Origin: Campylobacterales bacterium
GTDB lineage: Bacteria > Campylobacterota > Campylobacteria > Campylobacterales > QNZT01
NCBI GenBank assembly: GCA_026985685.1
Contig: JALSQA010000029.1
Location: forward strand, 1-5,327
Direction: 5' to 3'
DNA length: 5,327 nt
Below the pieces are notes generated by a model. That model was not told the origin of the DNA. It did not search any database and was given only the letters and a program-made list of their open reading frames with translations. The translations under genes and the position numbers were made by a program. Of this stretch, positions 1 to 5,327 are shown in pieces; positions within the stretch are counted from its first letter, which is position 1; the number at the start of each line of letters is the position of its first letter.

Positions 1-1155
1 AAGTGCCGCATAAAGACCGATAGTATTAAAGATTCCCATAGGAGGAACTTTACCCATCACCGATAGCACAATCATATCAATCAACAATACCCAAAACCAA
101 ACTGCAAATAAGCCTCTTCTGTTTGCTGGAGCAACATTAGGACTTCTATCTAAGAATGGTAATAACATAAAGATTACTTGAGCAAATCCAAATGCCATCA
201 AACCGATATCTTTAGAGAAAGGTCTAAGAATCTCATAACTCCATAGGAAATACCACTCAGGATAAATATGTGGAGGTGTTTTAAGACCATTAGCAGGATC
301 AAAGTTTACAGGATCCATTGCAAATTCAAAATGATAAAATACCAGATAGAAAAAGAATGTCAGGAAAATACCAAGAACAAAGAAATCTTTACTCAAGAAA
401 TCCCATTGAAATCTAATAACTTTTGCATTTTTTGTATCGCCTGCTAAATATTTTTTAGACTCAACATCAAAATCAATCTCTTCACCATCTTGATTATTGA
501 CATGAGGGATTCTAAGTGTTCCAAAGTGGAAAACAATCAAACCAATAATAATAAGAGGCATTAAAAGTACATGTAACATAAAAAATCTTGACAAGAATGC
601 ATCACCAGGAACATAATCACCTCTGATCCACTCAACAAGACCATTTAACTCTAATGATCCCATACTAAACAAGTTTGTGATAACCATACCAGCCCAGTAA
701 CTCATCTGTCCCCAAGGTAACATATATCCAGAAAATGCTTCTGCTGAAAATGTTACAAAAAGAAGCATACCAGATATCCAGATCATCTCACGCCCTTTTT
801 TATAAGAACCATAATAGATACCAGTAAACATATGAATATAGATAATCAAAAAGACAACAGATGCCGCAACACCATGAATATGTCTCCATAACCATCCATA
901 CCCTACTTCACTCATAATTGTATAGTTAACAGAATCAAACGCTAGTTTTGTATCTGGTTTATAATACATCAATAAAAATATTCCTGAAATCAAAAGGATA
1001 CCAAACGTAGTCGCCAGGATCATACCCATCGCCCACAAAAAGTTAATATTTTTTGGAATCCAGTATTCCGTAGCCAAAACACGTCTAAGAGTATCAACTG
1101 CAAGGCGTTGATTTAACCAGTCATGTAAATTTTTCGCTTTTTCAAAATGTGCCAT
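1..1155 (-). CDS. petB: Cytochrome b subunit of the cytochrome bc complex (3' end outside window)
   Basis: This membrane subunit of the quinol:cytochrome c oxidoreductase carries the two b hemes and both quinone sites. The 385 codons visible run from the ATG at 1155 off the left edge, so the C-terminus is missing. Heme-ligand histidines are visible in pairs: His94 (in WRHIHG) with His108 (YIHMF), and His195 (FMLHVLL) with His210 (VFHFG). The spacing is 14 residues in the first pair and 15 in the second. LPWGQMSYW (146-154) marks the cd region, and the Qo-site motif PEWY is at 299-302. Hydrophobic stretches at about 38-63, 95-118, 126-142, 190-214, 256-275, 313-333 and 347-366 fit a b-type fold with a further helix beyond the edge. 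Both the b6-like and subunit-IV-like halves are in one chain, so this is a fused, bc1-style cytochrome b. It follows petA by 9 nt with a strong ribosome binding site. The family call is very secure. Confidence 0.97.
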   Translation of the reverse strand, partial: MAHFEKAKNLHDWLNQRLAVDTLRRVLATEYWIPKNINFLWAMGMILATTFGILLISGIFLLMYYKPDTKLAFDSVNYTIMSEVGYGWLWRHIHGVAASVVFLIIYIHMFTGIYYGSYKKGREMIWISGMLLFVTFSAEAFSGYMLPWGQMSYWAGMVITNLFSMGSLELNGLVEWIRGDYVPGDAFLSRFFMLHVLLMPLIIIGLIVFHFGTLRIPHVNNQDGEEIDFDVESKKYLAGDTKNAKVIRFQWDFLSKDFFVLGIFLTFFFYLVFYHFEFAMDPVNFDPANGLKTPPHIYPEWYFLWSYEILRPFSKDIGLMAFGFAQVIFMLLPFLDRSPNVAPANRRGLFAVWFWVLLIDMIVLSVMGKVPPMGIFNTIGLYAAL

Positions 1156-1159
1156 CACG

Positions 1160-1166
1160 CCTCCTT
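1160..1166 (-). promoter_or_regulatory. Ribosome binding site of petB, overlapping the petA stop codon
   Basis: On the minus strand AAGGAGG lies 4 nt before the petB ATG. Its first two bases are the last two of the petA TAA stop (1167-1165), so ribosomes ending petA terminate on the petB Shine-Dalgarno. This fits coupled synthesis of the two subunits and fixes the petB start. Confidence 0.85.
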
Positions 1167-1674
1167 ATGCTATAAGCTTTTTAGCTTTCATCTCTTTAAA
1201 CTCAGGTCCTTCTTCCCCAAGCACCAACTTTGTACCATCAATCTTAAACGGTGGAATAACCAACGGACTTGGAGGAGGAGATTTTAGAACCTTTCCATTT
1301 GCATCAAACTGACCACCATGACATGCACAATGAAATTCATGAACATCAGGAACATAAGCAGGAATACAACCAAGATGCGTACACAAACCAATCGCAACAA
1401 AATATTTATCATCACCGACAACAACATCTCTTGGATCAGATTTCATATCTTTTGAGTGTTTCAAAATAAAGATAGGTTTACCCCTCCATTTTTCAACAAC
1501 TAATTGATTCTCTTTCATTTCAGTAAGATCTACTGTCGTAAAACCCGCTGCTTTAACGCTTGGAAGAGGATCCCAAGTACGTTTTGCAGCACCTAATGCA
1601 GCTATACCACCAAGAGCAGTAAAACCACCTAGAGCCATACCAAGAAAGTCTCTTCTTTCTTTTTCGACTGCCAT
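1165..1674 (-). CDS. petA: Rieske [2Fe-2S] iron-sulfur subunit of the cytochrome bc complex
   Basis: This is the high-potential-branch electron acceptor of the quinol:cytochrome c oxidoreductase, held on the periplasmic side. The N-terminus has a twin-arginine motif (ERRDFLG, residues 6-12) followed by a Gly/Ala-rich hydrophobic stretch (about 12-29), as in Tat-exported Rieske proteins whose signal stays as a membrane anchor. Cluster box 1 is CTHLGC (98-103) and box 2 is CACHGG (116-121). Ligands are Cys98, His100, Cys116 and His119, and Cys103/Cys118 would form the disulfide. The proline loop SPPPSPL follows at 132-138. In box 2 the usual Ser after HG is Gly121 and the usual Tyr two residues later is Phe123; both changes are known to lower the cluster potential. 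I chose the start at 1674 (169 aa) over the ATG at 1701, because AAGGAG precedes it and the predicted transcription start lies at about 1697. petB follows at once. The family call is very secure. Confidence 0.96.
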   Translation of the reverse strand: MAVEKERRDFLGMALGGFTALGGIAALGAAKRTWDPLPSVKAAGFTTVDLTEMKENQLVVEKWRGKPIFILKHSKDMKSDPRDVVVGDDKYFVAIGLCTHLGCIPAYVPDVHEFHCACHGGQFDANGKVLKSPPPSPLVIPPFKIDGTKLVLGEEGPEFKEMKAKKLIA

Positions 1675-1679
1675 GAGCA

Positions 1680-1685
1680 CTCCTT
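1680..1685 (-). promoter_or_regulatory. Ribosome binding site that decides the petA start
   Basis: AAGGAG on the minus strand stands 5 nt before the ATG at 1674. The alternative in-frame ATG at 1701 has no comparable site and lies at or before the predicted transcription start, so 1674 is preferred. The Tat motif is also then close to the N-terminus, as usual. Confidence 0.8.
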
Positions 1686-1703
1686 TATAAAATTTAACCA
1701 TTT

Positions 1704-1732
1704 ATTATACATCTTAGAGTGTTAAATGTAAT
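1704..1732 (-). promoter_or_regulatory. Predicted sigma70-type promoter of the petAB operon
   Basis: Reading the minus strand, ATTACA (1732-1727, four of six matches to TTGACA) is followed after 17 bp by a perfect TATAAT (1709-1704). The predicted transcription start is about 1697, leaving a leader of about 22 nt that contains the petA Shine-Dalgarno. The DNA upstream (about 1733-1791) is very AT-rich, including a run of seven A on this strand (1754-1748), and could act as an UP-like element. No operator for a specific regulator is recognisable. No convincing terminator separates it from mnmG upstream, so some read-through from mnmG is possible. Confidence 0.6.
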
Positions 1733-1791
1733 TGATATGAAACAATATTTTTTTAATTTCTTAATAAAATATATTAAATTGTATAGAAAAG

Positions 1792-3663
1792 TTATATTTT
1801 TTTCTGTTCCATACGTATATATATATGTAAAATATCTATTGCGGCTGGTGTAACACCACTGATTTCACTTGCTGCAAATAGTGTCGGAGGATTAAATGTT
1901 TGAAATTTTTCGATAATTTCATTACTCAATCCAGAAACTTTTGTAAAATCAAAATCTTTTGGTATTTTAACATTGATCATGTTTTTCATACGATTAATCT
2001 GTACTTGCTGTTTTTCTATATATGAAGCATATTTCGACTCAATCATGATCTGCTCTTTTGTATCTATAGGTAAATCTGCAAATTGAGGTAACAATTTATC
2101 AAACTTTTCAAAAGTAAATGTTCCACGCCCTACTACTCGTTTTAACTGTACTTTATCTGTCACAGCTTCTTCATCGATCTCTTCTAAACGTGCTATGTTT
2201 TCTTTTGAAGGAGTTATAAAATTTGTCTCCAAATATTCTAAAACTGCTTTGATATCTTCTGTTTTTTTGCTAACTTTCTCATAAAAACCATCATCAATCA
2301 ATCCTAATTGAAAACCATATTTGCTCAATCTGATATCGGCATTATCTTCACGTAATAATAACCTATACTCCGCACGACTTGTAAACATGCGATAAGGTTC
2401 TTTTGTTCCTTTTGTGACTAAATCATCAATCATCACACCGATATAAGCTTCATCACGACGCAATATCAATGGCTCTTTTTCATCAATAGCTAAAACAGCA
2501 TTGATCCCAGCCATCATACCTTGTGCAGCCGCTTCTTCATAACCAGTAGTACCATTTACCTGTCCTGCACAATAGAGTCCTTCTACTTTTTTGGTCTCAA
2601 GTGTATGTTTCAACTCTGTTGGATTGATATAATCATACTCAATAGCATAACCATAACGCACAATCCGTGCATTTTCAAGTCCTTTGATAGAGTGCACCAT
2701 GTCTAACTGGACATCAGGAGGAAGAGAAGTAGATAATCCATTTATATAATACTCTGTCGCTTCTTTTGTTTGTGGTTCTATAAAAAGATGATGACGCTCT
2801 TTATCTGCAAAACGATTAACCTTATCTTCTATACTAGGACAATACCTAGGACCAACCCCTTCAATCTGTCCAGTAAAAAGCGGTGCACGGTAAAAGTTAT
2901 CAGATATGATTGAATGAGTGTCTATATTTGTATATGTGATAAAACACGGCAATTGCTCTTTAGCAAAATCTTCATCTTTTGGAGTCTGAAAACTAAACGG
3001 CACAGGATTTTCATCTCCAGGTTGCTCATCCATTACAGAAAAGTCGATACTATTTCCATCTATTCTAGGACAAGTTCCAGTTTTCAAACGCCCGATATCA
3101 AGTCCAAAAGATTTTAAACATTCACTCAATTTATTTGACGGAAACTCCCCAACACGTCCAGCCTCTTTTTGGTACTCACCTATATGAATCAACCCTTTTA
3201 AAAAAGTTCCAGCAGTTATAATAACTTTTTTACTCTCATAAACTAATCCTAAATCAGTTTTAACTCCTGTCACTTTTCCTTCTTCTGTAATCACCTCATC
3301 TGCTATCTCTTGCTTGATAGTCAAATTTTTAGTATTTAAACAAACATCTCTCATGTAAACTGGATAACGATCCATATCTATTTGAGCACGTGATCCTCGA
3401 ACAGCTGGACCTTTTGAACTATTTAAAATACGAAACTGAAGCCCAACCGCATCAGTACATTTTCCCATCTCACCACCAAGAGCATCAATCTCTTTAACTA
3501 AATGCCCTTTTGCCAAGCCACCAATAGCAGGATTACAACTTGTTGCACCTATTCTCTCTGCCAGAATTGTAATCAATAAAGTTTTTTTCCCCATCCTCGC
3601 ACTAGCTAAGGAAGCTTCTATACCAGCATGCCCTCCACCTATTACGATAACATCATATATCAT
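1792..3663 (-). CDS. mnmG: tRNA uridine-5-carboxymethylaminomethyl modification enzyme, FAD-binding subunit
   Basis: MnmG (GidA) works with the GTPase MnmE to install the (carboxymethyl)aminomethyl group on C5 of the wobble uridine of certain tRNAs, using FAD and a methylene-folate donor; it acts in the cytoplasm. The 623-residue length is normal for the long-form family. The N-terminal dinucleotide fold is IGGGHAG (8-14). The signature SCNPAIGGLAKG (42-53) includes Cys43, and GPRYCPSIEDK (271-281) includes Cys275; these match the two functionally important cysteines of the E. coli enzyme. Other family blocks are KGPAVRGSRAQ (84-94), GTTGYEEAAAQG (371-382), KEPYRMFTSRAEYRLLLRED (421-440) and the C-terminal SGLSNE (577-582) and ISGVTPAAI (601-609), the last belonging to the GidA-associated helical domain. 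The ATG has AGAGGA 7 nt upstream (3676-3671). It is transcribed away from ribE and is upstream of petA on the same strand. Nothing looks broken. Confidence 0.97.
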   Translation of the reverse strand: MIYDVIVIGGGHAGIEASLASARMGKKTLLITILAERIGATSCNPAIGGLAKGHLVKEIDALGGEMGKCTDAVGLQFRILNSSKGPAVRGSRAQIDMDRYPVYMRDVCLNTKNLTIKQEIADEVITEEGKVTGVKTDLGLVYESKKVIITAGTFLKGLIHIGEYQKEAGRVGEFPSNKLSECLKSFGLDIGRLKTGTCPRIDGNSIDFSVMDEQPGDENPVPFSFQTPKDEDFAKEQLPCFITYTNIDTHSIISDNFYRAPLFTGQIEGVGPRYCPSIEDKVNRFADKERHHLFIEPQTKEATEYYINGLSTSLPPDVQLDMVHSIKGLENARIVRYGYAIEYDYINPTELKHTLETKKVEGLYCAGQVNGTTGYEEAAAQGMMAGINAVLAIDEKEPLILRRDEAYIGVMIDDLVTKGTKEPYRMFTSRAEYRLLLREDNADIRLSKYGFQLGLIDDGFYEKVSKKTEDIKAVLEYLETNFITPSKENIARLEEIDEEAVTDKVQLKRVVGRGTFTFEKFDKLLPQFADLPIDTKEQIMIESKYASYIEKQQVQINRMKNMINVKIPKDFDFTKVSGLSNEIIEKFQTFNPPTLFAASEISGVTPAAIDILHIYIRMEQKKI

Positions 3664-3688
3664 TATTTTGTCCTCTATATTTTACGCG

Positions 3689-3697
3689 ATTATAGCA
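3689..3697 (-). promoter_or_regulatory. Predicted extended -10 promoter of mnmG
   Basis: The minus strand reads TGCTATAAT (3697-3689), a perfect extended -10 (TGnTATAAT). No -35 is recognisable at the expected distance; the hexamer 17 bp upstream (GAGATG, 3717-3712) is a poor match and lies between the ribE -10 and ATG. The predicted start at about 3682 gives a 19-nt leader carrying AGAGGA (3676-3671), 7 nt before the ATG at 3663. Reliance on the -10 alone is typical of Campylobacterota housekeeping promoters. Confidence 0.65.
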
Positions 3698-3702
3698 AAG
3701 TT

Positions 3703-3711
3703 TGGTATAAT
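3703..3711 (+). promoter_or_regulatory. Predicted extended -10 promoter of ribE-pgeF-flhX, giving a leaderless mRNA
   Basis: The plus strand reads TGGTATAAT (3703-3711), again a perfect extended -10, with no useful -35 (TACGCG at 3683-3688). Counting the usual seven bases from the last T puts the transcription start at 3718, the A of the ribE ATG. No Shine-Dalgarno is present before that ATG. The box stands back-to-back with the mnmG -10, and the two polymerase footprints would overlap. Confidence 0.65.
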
Positions 3712-3717
3712 CATCTC

Positions 3718-4326
3718 ATGTTTACAGGATTAATAAGAGAAATGCCCACTGTGGCACAATTAGAAAACAACTTTTTGACACTAAAAAGCAGCTATCAGCC
3801 AAAGATTGGTGATTCTATCGCTATAAATGGAGCATGCCTTACGGTAGTAAAAACAGGTAAAAATATATTTACAGTAGAGCTTTCACCAGAGACACAAAAT
3901 CTCATAGCTGTAGAAAATCTTAAAGGTAAGGTACATATGGAACCTGCGATGCAACTACACGATAGATTAGAAGGGCATATCGTTCAAGGACATATAGACA
4001 CAACTGGAGAAATAACAAAAATCACTCCCCTTGCAAATGCAACTGATTTTCATATCAAACTACCTAAAGATTATATAAAATACATCATCCCCAAAGGTAG
4101 TATAGCCATAGACGGTATAAGTTTGACTGTTAATGAAGTATTTGAAGAGTCTTTTCGTCTTACAATCATACCTCATACACTAAAAAACACTCTTTTTTCA
4201 AAATACAAAACAGGTACAAAAGTAAATATAGAAACAGATATGTTTGCAAGATATCTATATCATATGTTTCACAAAGAGAAAAAGATTTCATGGGATATGG
4301 TTGATTCTATCATGGCTAGTTACTGA
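3718..4326 (+). CDS. ribE: Riboflavin synthase (alpha-subunit type)
   Basis: This enzyme catalyses the last step of riboflavin synthesis, the dismutation of two 6,7-dimethyl-8-ribityllumazine molecules to riboflavin and the pyrimidinedione, in the cytoplasm (called ribC in E. coli). The 202 residues form the expected two lumazine-binding repeats. Repeat 1 opens with the diagnostic MFTGLI (1-6) and has GDSIAINGACLTV (31-43) and MEPAM (74-78). Repeat 2 opens with GHIVQGHIDTTGEI (86-99) and has KGSIAIDGISLTV (126-138) and IPHTLKNT (151-158). The start at 3718 is set by the invariant MFTG N-terminus. The open frame runs upstream to an ATG at 3628, but that extension lies opposite mnmG and resembles nothing. 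No Shine-Dalgarno precedes the ATG. The stop overlaps the pgeF start by one base. It diverges from mnmG, an FAD enzyme, but a functional link is only conjecture. Length and motifs look normal. Confidence 0.96.
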   Translation: MFTGLIREMPTVAQLENNFLTLKSSYQPKIGDSIAINGACLTVVKTGKNIFTVELSPETQNLIAVENLKGKVHMEPAMQLHDRLEGHIVQGHIDTTGEITKITPLANATDFHIKLPKDYIKYIIPKGSIAIDGISLTVNEVFEESFRLTIIPHTLKNTLFSKYKTGTKVNIETDMFARYLYHMFHKEKKISWDMVDSIMASY

Positions 4327-5066
4327 TGCAATTTCAGATATTTGAACCATATAAGGAAAAACTATTTTGTGAAATAACAAATAGACACCAGGGAGTTAGC
4401 CAAGAACCATATGAATCTTTAAACTTGGCACTTCATGTTGGTGATGATCCAATATCTGTCATACAAAATCGTACAATCCTAGCAAAAGAGTATAATTTTA
4501 TTATAGAAAATCTCATCTACATGGAACAAACGCATAGCGATAATATACAAATCATCCAGCACAGTGCTCATAATAAAATCAAAAATTGTGATGCCATAAT
4601 AACCAATAAATCAAATATACCACTACTAGTAATGGTTGCTGACTGTATTCCTATCATGATGTATGACCCTATACAAAATGTTATAGCTGCTGTTCATGCA
4701 GGTAGAAATGGTACTTTTAAAAACATCGCTGTAAAAACTATTTTAAAAATGCAACAAGTATTTAATACAAATCCTAAAGATGTTTTGATTGGATTTGGTG
4801 CGAGTATTCATGTGTGCTGCTATGAAGTTGGTAAAGATTTAGTCGATATAACCATAAAGAATTTTGGCAAAAAGTATATCCAGACCCAAGATCAAAAAAG
4901 GTATTTAGATTTGCAAACATTAAACTATGACCAATTACTTCAAATCGGTGTAAATAGTAAAAATATTGAAATATCCCCCGTTTGTTCATGTTGTGATAAA
5001 AACTATTTCTCTTATCGGAGAGAAGGCACAACAGGACGCTTTGGCGGTATCATAAAGTTGAGATAA
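4326..5066 (+). CDS. pgeF: YfiH/DUF152 family protein, putative peptidoglycan editing factor (multicopper-oxidase-like fold)
   Basis: Family members have been described as a polyphenol oxidase (laccase), as a purine-nucleoside-processing enzyme, and in E. coli as an editing factor removing wrongly incorporated amino acids from UDP-MurNAc precursors, so the substrate here is uncertain. The 246 residues match the usual length. Metal and active-site residues are His70 (QTHSDN), Cys107 (VADCIPI) and His124 (VHAG), in register with the E. coli YfiH metal ligands. Other family blocks are GVSQEPYESLNLALHVGDD (23-41), CDAIITN (88-94), the CYEVG segment (165-169) and the C-terminal CSCCDKNYFSYRREGTTGR (220-238). 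The usual HAGWRGT reads HAGRNGT here (124-130). ATG overlaps the ribE TGA (TGATG) and there is no clear Shine-Dalgarno, so translation is probably coupled to ribE. The fold and family are secure; the exact function is not. Confidence 0.92.
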   Translation: MQFQIFEPYKEKLFCEITNRHQGVSQEPYESLNLALHVGDDPISVIQNRTILAKEYNFIIENLIYMEQTHSDNIQIIQHSAHNKIKNCDAIITNKSNIPLLVMVADCIPIMMYDPIQNVIAAVHAGRNGTFKNIAVKTILKMQQVFNTNPKDVLIGFGASIHVCCYEVGKDLVDITIKNFGKKYIQTQDQKRYLDLQTLNYDQLLQIGVNSKNIEISPVCSCCDKNYFSYRREGTTGRFGGIIKLR

Positions 5067-5327
5067 ATGGATAAAAAAGTAGTTGCTCTAAAATACGACC
5101 AGGAAGGATCATCCGCACCAAAAGTAGTAGCCAAGGGGAGTGGTACTATTGCAGATAAGATTTTAGAAAAAGCAAATGAATTTGAAATACCTATATTTCA
5201 AAACGAAGCATTAGCAAACTCCCTACTCTCTTTAGACGTAGATGAACAAATTCCGCCAAATCTTTACAAAGCTGTAGCAGAAGTTTTTGTCTGGCTTATG
5301 AATAGTGAAAAAAAAGCACAACTAAGT
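5067..5327 (+). CDS. flhX: FlhB C-terminal-domain-like protein (FlhX/FlhB2 type; 3' end outside window)
   Basis: This encodes a stand-alone version of the cytoplasmic C-terminal part of FlhB, the export-specificity switch of the flagellar type III secretion apparatus. The 87 codons visible cover nearly all of that domain: VALKYD (6-11), SAPKVVAKGSGTIADKI (15-31), EIPIFQN (40-46), LANSLLSLDVDEQIPPNLY (48-66) and KAVAEVFVWLM (67-77). There are no membrane helices and no NPTH autocleavage motif. Aligned to FlhB, residue 1 falls at the Pro that begins the cleaved C-terminal fragment, so the gene makes a ready-cleaved fragment analogue. A similar protein in Helicobacter pylori (FlhX) can stand in for the FlhB C-terminal piece; transfer of that role here is inference. 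The ATG directly follows the pgeF TAA with no gap and only a weak GAG upstream, so it is probably read by coupling. No other flagellar gene is visible. The true C-terminus lies just past the edge. Confidence 0.88.
   Translation, partial: MDKKVVALKYDQEGSSAPKVVAKGSGTIADKILEKANEFEIPIFQNEALANSLLSLDVDEQIPPNLYKAVAEVFVWLMNSEKKAQLS

Noticed and set aside
1269..1469. Plus-strand open frame rich in His and Gln, superficially like a metal-binding peptide.
   Set aside because: It lies wholly antisense to petA, and its His/Gln richness is the complement of petA codons. No ribosome binding site or promoter is seen.
1675..1701. Longer petA reading from the ATG at 1701, adding nine residues.
   Set aside because: It has no good Shine-Dalgarno and starts at or before the predicted transcription start. 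The ATG at 1674 has AAGGAG and puts the Tat motif near the N-terminus.
1761..1777. Inverted repeat TTAATA / TATTAA between mnmG and petA as a possible terminator or operator.
   Set aside because: The stem is six A-T pairs with no G-C and no following U tract on the minus strand. Such repeats arise by chance in AT-rich DNA.
1816..1826. TATATATATAT run near the 3' end of mnmG, a possible slippage or phase-variable site.
   Set aside because: It is short, encodes conserved-looking C-terminal residues (HIYI) and lies in a housekeeping gene, where variation would change only the last few residues.
2521..3117. Two plus-strand open frames (2521-2706 and 2914-3117) inside mnmG.
   Set aside because: They are antisense to a highly conserved intact gene. 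The translations lack family resemblance and there are no start signals.
3628..3717. Upstream extension of ribE by 30 codons.
   Set aside because: Riboflavin synthase begins at MFTG. The extension is antisense to the mnmG start and runs through both promoters.
4774..5031. Minus-strand open frame of 85 codons within pgeF.
   Set aside because: It is the shadow of the conserved C-terminal part of pgeF, with no recognisable domain or ribosome binding site.

Overview
The window looks like ordinary core chromosome from an AT-rich member of the Campylobacterota (the former Epsilonproteobacteria), most likely a Sulfurimonas- or Arcobacter-like organism. Four things point there: a Rieske/cytochrome b pair whose Rieske box is altered in the way expected for a low-potential (menaquinone) chain; extended -10 promoters with little or no -35; a stand-alone FlhB C-terminal domain protein of the FlhX kind; and the general protein style. 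Genus placement is inference, because there is no rRNA or marker search behind it.

Left part, minus strand (1-1701): the start of a petABC-type cytochrome bc operon. A promoter at about 1704-1732 is followed by petA (Rieske Fe-S protein, Tat-exported) and, after a 9-nt gap, petB (cytochrome b). petB is cut by the window edge after 385 codons. The cytochrome c subunit would be expected further left, outside the window.

Middle, minus strand (1792-3663): mnmG (gidA), an intact 623-residue FAD-dependent tRNA wobble-uridine modification enzyme. It is separated from petA by a 117-nt AT-rich gap that carries the petA promoter and no convincing terminator.

Right part, plus strand (3718-5327): a tightly packed run of ribE (riboflavin synthase), pgeF (YfiH/DUF152 family) and a short FlhB-C-terminal-like gene (flhX-like, truncated by the window end). 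ribE and pgeF overlap by one base (TGATG), and the flhX-like ATG directly follows the pgeF stop codon. This is the arrangement of a single, translationally coupled transcript.

mnmG and ribE diverge from a 54-bp intergenic region holding two back-to-back extended -10 boxes. The ribE -10 sits so close to its ATG that the mRNA is predicted to be leaderless. I found no mobile element, CRISPR array, RNA gene or clearly novel system. The points most worth following up are the interlocked divergent promoters with leaderless ribE, the low-potential Rieske signature, and the FlhB-like gene whose start codon falls exactly where FlhB autocleaves.
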